64,000 nucleotides of DNA from an uncultured Flavobacteriaceae bacterium (lineage in GTDB: Bacteria > Bacteroidota > Bacteroidia > Flavobacteriales > Flavobacteriaceae), in the NCBI GenBank assembly GCA_947500435.1, contig CANMRV010000004.1:682001-746000 (forward strand), given 5' to 3'. The position numbers and the translations under genes were made by a program. A model generated the notes under the pieces. It had not been told where the DNA came from. It worked only from the letters and a program-made list of their open reading frames with translations, and did no database searches. Below, in pieces: positions 1 to 8,869 of this stretch (positions within the stretch are counted from its first letter, which is position 1; each line of letters begins with the position of its first letter).

Positions 1-81
1 TTATCACATGATAATAAAAAGAAAAAAAGGATACTGATAATAGGGATAATCTTATTATTCATTGTTTGTATTTATTGTTGA
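1..81 (+). CDS. C-terminal end of a truncated membrane-anchored protein
   Basis: Reading from base 1, frame 1 is open for 26 codons and ends at TGA (79-81). The tail is a Lys-rich stretch followed by about 16 hydrophobic residues, as in a C-terminal membrane anchor. The rest of the gene lies outside the window, so no function can be given. A short open frame in AT-rich DNA could also arise by chance. Confidence 0.35.
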   Translation, partial: LSHDNKKKKRILIIGIILLFIVCIYC

Positions 82-415
82 TAACAATGGGATAGCTTCA
101 TTGATGCTATCCTGCTTATGTGTCTAAGTTAATAAATATTAGAAGAGAGGCTTAGGAGGTTTTAAAACAATCGTTTAATTATACTTAGGGTGTCCCTTAA
201 AAGGTGAATTAACGATACTACTAAAAAAGACCAAGAATGGGACACACTGACCAAATGAAATGGTTGACCTAAAAACAGTCTCAAAAAATGGCCGCTTTAT
301 GATACTATAATAATGTCTGCAAAAGCATTTTCAGGATGACAAATATCTCTTTAGAATCTCCTAGAATAACTTTGTAGCTCGAATCATATAGCTTAGCTTC
401 CCAATAATTCTAAGT
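82..415. other. Intergenic stretch, no gene seen
   Basis: About 330 bases without a convincing ORF. A 7-bp inverted repeat (90-96 with 106-112, 9-nt loop) follows the partial gene at the left edge and could end its transcript, although it lacks a T-run. A GGCCG-CTTT-like block near 290-298 resembles the GGCCGTTT motif found in other intergenic spaces of the window. Confidence 0.4.
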
Positions 416-859
416 TTAAAAAGGTTTTTTATGCGTTTTTCGCTTTACAATGGAATTAAGAATCAATGAGGTAGTTAATTCCCCGTAAACCGCTAGTCTA
501 GTGTTTAAATTCTCCAGATGCTTTGGGTCACGCACAAAACCTTTCATGAGCATGCAATCATGCCCTGTAAGTTTATGGCATTCGCAAATCTCAGGAACTG
601 AGCCAATGAATTCCTCAAAACGCTGAACCTGGCCAAATCTTATTTTGATTGAGATATACACACCTAAGGGATATCCAACCCTATCCATATTTAAGTTGGT
701 TGTGTAATTCTCAATCACACCTGATTCTTCCATTTTCTGAATACGCTCAGCAACGGTTGGAGATGATAGGCCGACTTCGGTGGCGATATCCTTTAAGGCA
801 CTTCTAGAATTATCTTGGAGTATTTCTAAAATCTTCCAACTAATTTCATCTATTTTCAT
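416..859 (-). CDS. Lrp/AsnC family transcriptional regulator
   Basis: 147 residues, the usual length for this family. Residues about 3-60 form the N-terminal AsnC-type winged helix-turn-helix, including a GLSSPTVAERI recognition-helix region. Residues about 65-140 form the RAM ligand-binding/oligomerisation domain. Members normally sense amino acids and form octamers. The gene is divergent from the operon starting at 978, with about 118 bp between them that contain the dyad-like GCATGATATGC (906-916). That makes this operon a plausible target, by inference. The effector cannot be told from sequence. Confidence 0.9.
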   Translation of the reverse strand: MKIDEISWKILEILQDNSRSALKDIATEVGLSSPTVAERIQKMEESGVIENYTTNLNMDRVGYPLGVYISIKIRFGQVQRFEEFIGSVPEICECHKLTGHDCMLMKGFVRDPKHLENLNTRLAVYGELTTSLILNSIVKRKTHKKPF

Positions 860-950
860 TTATTAGGATTTAATTGTAAAACACATTCAAAAATAACATA
901 TAAAGCATGATATGCCTAATTATGTAAATACAATCTATTGTTATGTGTTA

Positions 951-958
951 TAATTTTG
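951..958 (+). promoter_or_regulatory. Bacteroidota -7 element for the 978 operon
   Basis: TAATTTTG matches the Bacteroidota TAnnTTTG -7 consensus and lies 20 bp before the ATG at 978, which leaves a short leader. No TTG is seen at the expected -33 spacing, so the site is only a candidate. Confidence 0.4.
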
Positions 959-977
959 GAGGTAGAAATTTAAGGTT

Positions 978-1496
978 ATGACCAACAAAAACTTAAAAAA
1001 AAGCGAATTTGACTCGTATTACGGTAGGTATATCTACAAAATATCCGACAATATTGATTTGATCGAAGGCTTTCAGAATGGTAAGACTAAAGTCTTTCAA
1101 TTTTTTAATTCCATTCCCGAGAACAAGCTTTCCCATCGTTACGCATCTGGAAAATGGAGCATCAAAGAAATTCTACAACACTTAATAGACACCGAACGTA
1201 TCTTCATGTATCGTTGTTTTCGAATAGCCCGTAACGACAAAACCCCCCTAGCTGGTTTTGACCAAAACATTTATATGAGTCCTTCTGGGGCAGAAGATAA
1301 ATCCATAGACCTTTTACTTGGGGAATTCACTGCTACAAGGTATGCTTCAATCGCTCTATTGGATAGTTTGTCAGAGGCAGATTTAAAACGTATCGGTAAT
1401 TCAAATGGTGGGGCTATGTCGGCTAGGGCAGCGGCCTTTACCATAATCGGACATGATATCTGGCATATGGATACCATAAAGGAAAAATATTTGTGA
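978..1496 (+). CDS. DinB-like four-helix metal-binding protein
   Basis: 172 residues with the DinB/YfiT-like helical-bundle pattern. A first histidine is in the QHLIDTE helix (His68) and a closing H-x3-H (His159, His163) is in GHDIWH, giving the usual three-His metal site. Homologues include thiol-dependent transferases (bacillithiol or mycothiol type), but most are uncharacterised. It is the first gene of a run whose members overlap or nearly touch: its TGA shares a base with the ATG of the next gene at 1496. The cytoplasmic location is inferred from the lack of a signal peptide. Confidence 0.85.
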   Translation: MTNKNLKKSEFDSYYGRYIYKISDNIDLIEGFQNGKTKVFQFFNSIPENKLSHRYASGKWSIKEILQHLIDTERIFMYRCFRIARNDKTPLAGFDQNIYMSPSGAEDKSIDLLLGEFTATRYASIALLDSLSEADLKRIGNSNGGAMSARAAAFTIIGHDIWHMDTIKEKYL

Positions 1497-1786
1497 TGCT
1501 AGAGCTAAGACCAAGTTGCGAGCAGTGTGGTAAAAAATTACCGAATACATCTACCGAAGCAATGATTTGCTCTTTCGAGTGCACATATTGTAGAGACTGT
1601 GCGCAGAACTTGTTCAGGAATGTATGCCCAAGTTGCGGGGGCAATTTTGTGGAAAGACCCGTAAGACCCAAAGCAATGATTCGGAAGTATCCAGCTTCGA
1701 CACTTGATGTGATAAAGCACAAAGACATTACGGCAATCAATAAGATGAAAGATAGATATAAAGACCTAAAACCAGAAGACAGATGA
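1496..1786 (+). CDS. DUF1272 zinc-ribbon-like small protein
   Basis: 96 residues from the ATG at 1496, which overlaps the previous stop by one base (TGATG). A GTG one codon earlier is the alternative. Eight cysteines (8, 11, 25, 29, 32, 35, 44, 47) form CxxC pairs suited to two zinc ions, followed by the ERPxRPK stretch typical of DUF1272. Family function is unknown. About 40 charged residues follow the zinc region. The stop overlaps the next start (ATGA at 1783-1786), which suggests translational coupling. Confidence 0.85.
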   Translation: MLELRPSCEQCGKKLPNTSTEAMICSFECTYCRDCAQNLFRNVCPSCGGNFVERPVRPKAMIRKYPASTLDVIKHKDITAINKMKDRYKDLKPEDR

Positions 1787-2256
1787 CAGCGGTATTTGAA
1801 AAATACAAATCTCGGAAAATCAAGTTCTCAGAGTTATTGAATATTAATGACTGGTCAGTAAAGCTCTATTCCATAACAAACAAAGACGATTTCCATTCTT
1901 TTGAAATCCTAGAGAACATCAAAGAAGCATTGCCCGTTTGGTTGTCAGACGTGGAACATTCTCGTCTTACAATCTATAGGAAATCTTTTTTAATCGTGCA
2001 TGAGGCCAGAGAGGGTGTTTGGGTGTTGTTGAATTGGTGGACAGGCGGTGAAATGATACAAACAGAGGTGTTTCTGATTGAATATGATAAACCGGATTTT
2101 ATCAAGAAATCTCCATACACAAAAGGGTCATTGCTATGTGTTTGGGAATTGGAAGTTTTCGCCCATGAAAGAAAGTCATGGATAAAACATGTCTTGAAAA
2201 AGTCAGAAGCGCCGAAGTTTGATGATTACCTAAAGGATGTTTTGAAAAATGACTGA
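1783..2256 (+). CDS. Hypothetical protein in the DinB/DUF1272 operon
   Basis: 157 residues, no signal peptide or membrane segment, rich in Trp in its second half (VWVLLNWWTGGEM). I do not recognise the family. It starts inside the stop of the DUF1272 gene (ATGA) and its own 3' end overlaps the next gene by 8 bp. Codon use resembles its neighbours. The tight overlaps at both ends argue that it is a real gene made together with its neighbours. Confidence 0.75.
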   Translation: MTAVFEKYKSRKIKFSELLNINDWSVKLYSITNKDDFHSFEILENIKEALPVWLSDVEHSRLTIYRKSFLIVHEAREGVWVLLNWWTGGEMIQTEVFLIEYDKPDFIKKSPYTKGSLLCVWELEVFAHERKSWIKHVLKKSEAPKFDDYLKDVLKND

Positions 2257-2602
2257 AGAAATCTTACTACAATTTGCAAAGGCTTGGCAAGAAAAAAACC
2301 TGGAAGAAGTGATTTCTTTTTTTACTCATGATTGCCACTATTTTTCATCTGTGGGAATGGAACCTGGAACCTCATTCCTTGGCAGAACAGAAGTACGGAA
2401 AGGAATCCAAGAGATGATGTCACATGATATGGTAAAAGATGTTTCACTTAGCAATGTAAAAATTGATGGAGATTTTGGGTTTTGGGAATGGACCTATTTT
2501 TTGAAAAATGGAAAAATAGAGCTTGGGTGCGATGTTTTTGAATTTCAAAATAATAAGATAAAATCAAAGAATGCCTTTAGAAAAGTACTGCTGAACGATT
2601 AA
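2249..2602 (+). CDS. NTF2-like (SnoaL/DUF4440-type) protein
   Basis: 117 residues. The pattern of an N-terminal helix with WQEKNLEEVISFFTHDCHY, an FLGRTEVRKGI helix and C-terminal strands is that of the NTF2-like cone fold. This fold hosts small enzymes (isomerases, cyclases) or ligand-binding subunits, and the residues here do not fix a reaction. There is no signal peptide. It overlaps the upstream gene by 8 bp and is followed after 11 bp by the DUF5916 gene. It is one of several NTF2-fold genes in the window (others near 8345, 21237 and 21629, and a decayed one near 20500). Confidence 0.8.
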   Translation: MTEEILLQFAKAWQEKNLEEVISFFTHDCHYFSSVGMEPGTSFLGRTEVRKGIQEMMSHDMVKDVSLSNVKIDGDFGFWEWTYFLKNGKIELGCDVFEFQNNKIKSKNAFRKVLLND

Positions 2603-2613
2603 AATGATGTTGG

Positions 2614-5256
2614 ATGATGAATAGATTTAAGTCTTGTATAGTTATGTGTTTGTTTTTTTGCCCCTGTTTGATGTTTGCTCAGGATACTATCGCAAAAAGA
2701 ATCTACAATACACAATTCATTGGAGAAATGGAATCCCCAAAAATTGACGGAATCATAAATGATAAGGCATGGGATATAGTGGAATGGAGTGGAAACTACA
2801 TAGAATGGAGTCCAGAAGAAAATACAGAGCCAATTGAACAAACACAGCTTAAGGTTTTGTACGATGAAAAAAACCTTTTTGTCGCCTTTAGATGTTTTGA
2901 TAGAGACCCTAAGGGTATCGTAAAACGACTTTCTCGTCGAGATGGTTTTGATGGGGATTGGGTCGAAATCAATATTGACAGCTTTCACGATTTACGAACA
3001 GCGTTTTCGTTTACCACCTCCGTGTCGGGAGTAAAAGGCGATGAATTTATCTCTAATGATGGCGCTACTTGGGACAATACGTGGAACCCCATCTGGTACA
3101 CCAAAACGAATATTGATGAAGCAGGATGGACTGCAGAAGTTAGAATACCCTTAAGCCAATTGCGATTTAGTAAAGACGAGGGTCAAGTTTGGGGCATTCA
3201 GTCAACACGTAGATACTTCCGGGACGAAGAGCGGTCGGTATGGCAGCGAAGCCCTATCAACGCGCCCGGTTGGGTAAGCAGTTTTGGAGAACTGCACGGA
3301 CTATCTGAACTAAAACCGCAAAAACAATTGGAAATTCAGCCTTATGTGGTTTCATCCTTGATCCGATATGAAAGCGAAGATGGCAATCCATTTAGGGATG
3401 GTAGTGATTTCAAGTTAAATGCAGGTTTAGATGGAAAAATCGGAGTGACAAATGATTTAACAGTTGATTTTACGGTAAATCCAGATTTTGGGCAGGTTGA
3501 AGCAGATCCCTCGGCCATCGCTTTGGACGGATTTCAAATTTTCTTTCCGGAACAACGTCCATTCTTTATTGAGAACAAGAATATTTACGATTACTCTTTT
3601 TCGTCAACAAAAGCTTTTTTACCAACCGGTGGTATAGACAATCTGTTCTATTCTAGGCGAGTCGGAAGATCTCCCCAAGGATTTGCTCCTACCAATGCTG
3701 AAGAATTTTCTACTCAACCGTCCATCTCCACGATATTGGGAGCGGCCAAGTTTAGTGGCAAAACCAGAGACGGTTGGTCGATAGGGGTTTTAGAGAGCGT
3801 TACTTCGGAAGAGGTGGCAGACATCTCAGATGGAACCAATGAGCGAAATGTGGTTGTAGAGCCCTTGACCAACTATTTCGTCAGTCGGGTACAAAAAGAC
3901 TTTAACAACAATAATACGTTTGTAGGTGGAATTTTTACAGGAGTGAACAGAAATCTTTCCGAGAACGTTGATTTTTTACACAAATCTGTGTACACCGGAG
4001 GATTGGATATCACACATCAATGGAAAAGCAGGGCATATTATTTAAAAGGGAATTTGGTTTTCAGTACGATTAACGGAAACCAAGATGCCATTGCCAGAAC
4101 GCAGCAATCCATAACGCATTTGTTTCAAAGGGAAGATGCCGACCACGTAGCTGTGGATACTTCAAGAACGAATTTGACGGGAACCGGCGGCACATTTATG
4201 CTTGGAAAGGCATCGGGGAATTGGAGATTTGAAACCGGCGGAACTTGGCGGTCTCCAGAGTTGGAACTCAATGACATTGGTTTTCAGCTAGTAGCAGATG
4301 ATATCAAGCACTTTACTTGGGTACAATACAGAACTACCAAGCCCAAGGAAGAAGTGCGTTCTTATGCCATAAATTATACCCATGTTGGCACATATGATTT
4401 TCAGGGTAACTTCAACGACCTGACTTTTCGAGTCAATGGTTGGGTAAATTTGAATAACAACTGGTGGATAAATGGTGGTACCATAATAAGTCCACATCGG
4501 TATTCAAATGCGGCGTTAAGGGGAGGCCCAAGGCTTAGACGTCAACCTTGGTTCGATTATCAGGTAGGATTGATTTCCGATAGTCGTAAAAAATTGAGGT
4601 TCAATATGAATTTCAGGGATTTATATGACATCAACGCCGATAATAATTATAGGGAAATCAATGCTACCTTAACATACCAACCCACAAATGCTTTACAAGT
4701 TTCTTTGGCCCCTTTTTATTCCAAAAACAACAAACAATTACAGTATGTTTCCACCACCGATTTTGGGAACGCATCAAGATATATCAATGGAACTATTAGC
4801 CAGCAAACCCTACGCTTTCCGTTGCGGATAGACTATACTATTACTCCTAATTTGAGTTTGCAGTATTGGGGGCAGCCTTTTATTTCCAAAGGGGTTTACA
4901 AAGACTTTAAGTACATAACTGATACCAAGGCTGAAAAATTCGAAGACAGATTTTCAACATTTACGACACCCCAACTGAATATAACGGAAGGTACATTTAA
5001 TGTTGATGAAGATTTAGATGGCAACATGGATTATAGTTTCTTAAATCCTGATTTTTCCTTTGTCCAATGGCGTTCGAATATGGTATTGCGATGGGAGTAT
5101 ATACCAGGATCGGAACTCTATTTGGTTTGGTCACAAGACATTGCCCAGTTCGGCGACGTTAATGATGGTCTTTTTGCGGGCCTGAACAATAATATCTTGA
5201 ATAAAAAGCCTGAGAATATTTTTCTCATCAAGGCCACATATCGATTTGCTAAATGA
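2614..5256 (+). CDS. DUF5916 protein: CBM9-like domain plus outer-membrane barrel
   Basis: 880 residues beginning with a signal peptide (cleavage likely after MFAQ). Residues about 35-235 resemble the family 9 carbohydrate-binding/DOMON-like module (PKIDGIINDKAWD opening). The rest is the DUF5916 region with repeated amphipathic strands and a terminal ATYRF-like strand ending in a basic residue, as in outer-membrane beta-barrels. The family is common in Bacteroidota and its transport or binding role is not established. The stop overlaps the start of the following acetyltransferase gene by 4 bp, so it is part of the packed operon. ATG codons at 2614 and 2617 are both possible starts. Confidence 0.85.
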   Translation: MMNRFKSCIVMCLFFCPCLMFAQDTIAKRIYNTQFIGEMESPKIDGIINDKAWDIVEWSGNYIEWSPEENTEPIEQTQLKVLYDEKNLFVAFRCFDRDPKGIVKRLSRRDGFDGDWVEINIDSFHDLRTAFSFTTSVSGVKGDEFISNDGATWDNTWNPIWYTKTNIDEAGWTAEVRIPLSQLRFSKDEGQVWGIQSTRRYFRDEERSVWQRSPINAPGWVSSFGELHGLSELKPQKQLEIQPYVVSSLIRYESEDGNPFRDGSDFKLNAGLDGKIGVTNDLTVDFTVNPDFGQVEADPSAIALDGFQIFFPEQRPFFIENKNIYDYSFSSTKAFLPTGGIDNLFYSRRVGRSPQGFAPTNAEEFSTQPSISTILGAAKFSGKTRDGWSIGVLESVTSEEVADISDGTNERNVVVEPLTNYFVSRVQKDFNNNNTFVGGIFTGVNRNLSENVDFLHKSVYTGGLDITHQWKSRAYYLKGNLVFSTINGNQDAIARTQQSITHLFQREDADHVAVDTSRTNLTGTGGTFMLGKASGNWRFETGGTWRSPELELNDIGFQLVADDIKHFTWVQYRTTKPKEEVRSYAINYTHVGTYDFQGNFNDLTFRVNGWVNLNNNWWINGGTIISPHRYSNAALRGGPRLRRQPWFDYQVGLISDSRKKLRFNMNFRDLYDINADNNYREINATLTYQPTNALQVSLAPFYSKNNKQLQYVSTTDFGNASRYINGTISQQTLRFPLRIDYTITPNLSLQYWGQPFISKGVYKDFKYITDTKAEKFEDRFSTFTTPQLNITEGTFNVDEDLDGNMDYSFLNPDFSFVQWRSNMVLRWEYIPGSELYLVWSQDIAQFGDVNDGLFAGLNNNILNKKPENIFLIKATYRFAK

Positions 5257-5708
5257 GAATAAATTCAAAAATACGCATCGCTCGTCCTGACGATATTCCA
5301 CAGATTATGGAATTATGCTGCCTACACGCTGAATATGAAAAGGCTGCATATTCCAAAAAGAATAAAAAAGAAAGACTCTTAAGAGACCTATTTGCAACCG
5401 ATCCAAAATTATATTGTTTGGTAGTTGAAAGTAATGCTGAATTAATAGGATATGCGACATACATGAAACAGTATTCCACATGGGATGCCGAAGAGTACAT
5501 CTATTTGGATTGCATCTATATGAAAGAATTCGCCCGAGGTCTGGGAATCGGTGAAAAATTGGTGAAGACCATTGAAAAAAAAGGAAGAAAATTGGGATGT
5601 AGTTTAATCCAGTGGCAAACACCCGATTTCAATATCAGGGCGATAAAATTTTACAGGCGTATTGGGGCAGTATCAAAAAACAAGGAACGCTTCTTTCTAA
5701 AAATTTAA
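5253..5708 (+). CDS. GNAT family N-acetyltransferase
   Basis: 151 residues covering a complete GNAT domain. An N-terminal IRIARPDDIPQIMEL motif A/C region is followed by the central strand EEYIYLDCIYM. The acetyl-CoA pyrophosphate loop reads RGLGIGEKL, a Q/RxxGxG/A variant. A C-terminal NIRAIKFYRRIGA helix completes it. The substrate is unknown; the family acetylates amines of small molecules or proteins. The start overlaps the DUF5916 stop (ATGA), and the M1-like gene follows after 3 bp. Confidence 0.9.
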   Translation: MRINSKIRIARPDDIPQIMELCCLHAEYEKAAYSKKNKKERLLRDLFATDPKLYCLVVESNAELIGYATYMKQYSTWDAEEYIYLDCIYMKEFARGLGIGEKLVKTIEKKGRKLGCSLIQWQTPDFNIRAIKFYRRIGAVSKNKERFFLKI

Positions 5709-5711
5709 ACG

Positions 5712-8348
5712 ATGAAATCAAAAATGTACAAACCATTATCTTCGGTTTTCCTAGCTGTATTTCCTTTCATATTTATGTTTTTTTCGTGCAAAGACAAAAA
5801 GGAGATATCGTTAGCTGTAAGTGAAAGGGTAAATCAAGAACGAATACGGAAAATCGATGTGAAACACCAAATACTGGATTTGGAATTCGATTGGAACCAA
5901 AAACAAGTAAAAGGTTCAACCAGCATAACATTCTCGAATCTTACAACCTCTGATACCCTCTATCTCGATTCAGGAATGCTTTCTATTCATAATGTTCGAC
6001 TTGCAAATGGAACAAAATTGGATTTTGAGTACGATGGTTCGGACGAAGAGAATGGATTAAAAATCGTCTTGAATAAACCATACCCCCCAGATGAAGACCT
6101 TACGGTGGAAATAGACTATCACTCCAATCGGGTAAATCAGTCCGACCCCAGCAATATATGGGGAAGTTTTGGAAAAGGTATTCGTTTTTTTGAACCGAGT
6201 CTGACTGAAAAAGAAAGAAGAAAGCAAATTTGGGCTGTCGGAGAGGCACAAACTAATAAATATTGGTATCCCTGTTATGATGCCCCGAATGACTTTCGAA
6301 CTACCGAGTTCATCGCTACTGTTGCTAAACCCCTTATGGCCATATCCAATGGAAAATTAATTGATATTAAAGATAATGAAGATGGAACCCGAACCTTCTA
6401 TTGGAAAACCGATACCCCTCACGCGAATCATCTGACCTCGTTTGTAATCGGGGAATATCAAAACTACCAGCAAGCCTATCGGAATATTGAATTAAACAAT
6501 TATGGCTACCCTGACGAATATATCGGAACCAAGGAAAGTGTAATAAGATTACCAGATATGATGGAGTTCTTTTCGAATATTACCGACCGAGAATACCCGT
6601 TTGAGAGCTATTCTCAAATCTTTGTTCAAGATTTTGGAGGGTGGAAAGGCAATATGATGACTTCCACAATTACAGAGAACATGATCGACGATAAAACCAC
6701 ACATGAAGATTTTCTATATCTGTGGGATATTACCGAAAGTGAAGCCCTGGCACATCAATGGTTTGGAAATCTTATTTCAGTGAAGGATTGGAGCCATTCC
6801 TGGCTCAGCAAAGGGTTTTCGCGACATCTTGCTGCTATGTACAATGAACATAAGAATGGGCGAGAGGAATTTTTGCTCTACCAGCATTCCCCAGATATGA
6901 ATACATACTTCAATGATTGGAATTCGAATACGAGAATTCCAATCGTCACAGATGGCTATGATGATGTCGAAGCTTTTGTAAATGGTAATTCTCCATATAT
7001 CAAAGGAGCTTTGGTCTTAAACATGTTACGTTCAGAACTGGGAGAAGAAAAATGGAAAAGGGTAATCAAAGAATATGTCAATACGTATGCCGGCAAACTA
7101 GTTTACACCCAAGACTTCATTGCCATTGTAAATCAGGTCAATAACCAACAAATGGATTGGTTTTTTAATCAATGGGTTTACGGTATAGGACATCCGGTTT
7201 TTAAAGTGGAGCATGTGTTCGATAAAGAACAAAAGCAACTTAAATTACATGTTGACCAAGTCCAGAAAATGGATTCCGTTTCACACTATAAACAAACAGA
7301 ATTTTTTCAAGGCAAAATGAAGATAGAGATTGATGGTAAAGTTGAAGAAATCCAACTTCAACCTATAAAACAGAATAGTTATGTTTTTAATCTTGAGAAA
7401 AAACCAAGGTTCGTCAATTTTGATTTTGAGGATGTTTGGATAAAACAAGTAAGGTCAAAACCATCGCAAGAAGAATTGATCGCCGAACTTAAGGGTAGTA
7501 ATGACATATTGGGCAAGGTTGCTGCAATGGGAAAATTATCGACCATTGCTAAAGGTTCGACTACCTCTAAAGAATTGAGAGCGAAAATTAAGAATGAGCT
7601 TCGAAAAGTCATTTTAAGTAAGCAATACTGGCGGACAAGGTTGAACGCTTTATGGCAGTTTCAAGGTCTTCTCCCATCGACATCTACGGACAGGGGCATT
7701 GCAATGGAAAATGAAACCATTGAAATGCTTAAAAAATTGATAAAAAAAGAGAAGTCTTGGTTGAAATCCAACGCCATAAATGTACTTGGCCTGACTCGCG
7801 ATTCAACTTATACTCCAATATATTTAGAAGCATTACACGACTATAGTGACCGGGTCGTAAATACGGCCGCTATTGCCATTGGCAAGACCAAGAATTCAAA
7901 AGCCTTTGACGCTTTGATACGGCTCAAGGATAAACCGTCATGGAAAAATCAAAGCTTAATCAGTGCGCTCTATGGTTTAAAAGAGCTTGAAGATCCAAGA
8001 GCTTATGATTTGGCCATTCAATCACTAACTGATTCGGACAATCCACATTGGAACTTGGGAACGCCCATCTGGGATCATCGCTTGGCTGCAGCACACACCT
8101 TAGTTGCCATTGATAAGGCAGATAAGGGATACCCTGCAATTTATGCACAATTTCAAGATGCTTTAAAAAATGAAAACGTAAACGATATTTTTTACAACGC
8201 CATGCAAGTTTCAATTCTAGGTGACCCACGAGGGCAGGTAGTATTTGAAGAACTTCATAAGAAATTCAGTAACGATAAGAATGCGCTAAAAGCAATAGTA
8301 CAACTGAAAAACACCTTTAACAATACCATTAAAAATCAAAAATCATGA
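5712..8348 (+). CDS. M1 aminopeptidase homologue lacking catalytic residues (predicted pseudoenzyme)
   Basis: 878 residues. A lipobox (MFFSC) predicts a lipoprotein. The N-terminal M1 beta domain (about 40-240), the thermolysin-like domain (about 245-490) and a C-terminal HEAT-like helical region (about 600-870) are all present. The zinc site is lost: the normal HExxH reads EALAH (Glu344, Ala345, His348), the third ligand Glu 19 residues on is Lys367, and the GxMEN exopeptidase motif reads GGWKGNMM (309-316). The fold-defining HQWFGNLISVKDWSHSWL surroundings and YIKGALVLNML remain intact. The frame is unbroken over 2.6 kb, so this is a maintained protein and probably a binding or scaffold subunit rather than a peptidase. 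It sits 3 bp after the GNAT gene and overlaps the next gene by 4 bp. Confidence 0.85.
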   Translation: MKSKMYKPLSSVFLAVFPFIFMFFSCKDKKEISLAVSERVNQERIRKIDVKHQILDLEFDWNQKQVKGSTSITFSNLTTSDTLYLDSGMLSIHNVRLANGTKLDFEYDGSDEENGLKIVLNKPYPPDEDLTVEIDYHSNRVNQSDPSNIWGSFGKGIRFFEPSLTEKERRKQIWAVGEAQTNKYWYPCYDAPNDFRTTEFIATVAKPLMAISNGKLIDIKDNEDGTRTFYWKTDTPHANHLTSFVIGEYQNYQQAYRNIELNNYGYPDEYIGTKESVIRLPDMMEFFSNITDREYPFESYSQIFVQDFGGWKGNMMTSTITENMIDDKTTHEDFLYLWDITESEALAHQWFGNLISVKDWSHSWLSKGFSRHLAAMYNEHKNGREEFLLYQHSPDMNTYFNDWNSNTRIPIVTDGYDDVEAFVNGNSPYIKGALVLNMLRSELGEEKWKRVIKEYVNTYAGKLVYTQDFIAIVNQVNNQQMDWFFNQWVYGIGHPVFKVEHVFDKEQKQLKLHVDQVQKMDSVSHYKQTEFFQGKMKIEIDGKVEEIQLQPIKQNSYVFNLEKKPRFVNFDFEDVWIKQVRSKPSQEELIAELKGSNDILGKVAAMGKLSTIAKGSTTSKELRAKIKNELRKVILSKQYWRTRLNALWQFQGLLPSTSTDRGIAMENETIEMLKKLIKKEKSWLKSNAINVLGLTRDSTYTPIYLEALHDYSDRVVNTAAIAIGKTKNSKAFDALIRLKDKPSWKNQSLISALYGLKELEDPRAYDLAIQSLTDSDNPHWNLGTPIWDHRLAAAHTLVAIDKADKGYPAIYAQFQDALKNENVNDIFYNAMQVSILGDPRGQVVFEELHKKFSNDKNALKAIVQLKNTFNNTIKNQKS

Positions 8349-8779
8349 AAAAAACAATCTTATTCTTAGTCACTGCATTTTTGAGCATTCATCTCGCCAA
8401 TGCTCAAAATAGTAATAAACGAACTGAAATAGAAAAAATCACGGAGACTTTGATTGATTACATTGAAGGCTCAACAAATGGACAACCGAATCGATTAAAA
8501 AAAGCTTTTCATCCCGATCTTAAATTGTACTACATAAAAGATGGGGAATTGGCAACATGGGTAGGTAAGGATTATATTAAAGACACAAAGGAAGGAGAAC
8601 CTACTGGCGAAACGGGAAAAATAATTTCAATTGATTATGAAAATGATATTGCCGTTGCTAAGGTTCAAATATCACAACATCAGAATAAAGCTCCTTATAT
8701 AGATTATTTTATGCTAACCAAAATAAAGGACAAATGGAAAATAATTCACAAGATGTTTACAAAAAGGGTGAATGGTTAA
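8345..8779 (+). CDS. Secreted NTF2-like (lumazine-binding-type) protein
   Basis: 144 residues. A signal peptide (about 1-20, ending NAQ) precedes an NTF2-like domain with the IEKITETLIDYIEGSTNG opening, AFHPDLKLYYI strand and a closing KIKDKWKIIHKMF strand. This pattern is often annotated as putative lumazine-binding, although binding is unproven. It starts in the stop of the M1-like gene (ATGA), is predicted periplasmic, and ends the coupled run that began at 978. It could be a partner of the M1-like lipoprotein (inference). Confidence 0.8.
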   Translation: MKKTILFLVTAFLSIHLANAQNSNKRTEIEKITETLIDYIEGSTNGQPNRLKKAFHPDLKLYYIKDGELATWVGKDYIKDTKEGEPTGETGKIISIDYENDIAVAKVQISQHQNKAPYIDYFMLTKIKDKWKIIHKMFTKRVNG

Positions 8780-8869
8780 TACGAGTATTTAAAGAAAATA
8801 ATACTTGCTAACGTATACAATGGTCAAACTCAATTCATAAAAATCATAACACTAACTAAAGAACAAAAT

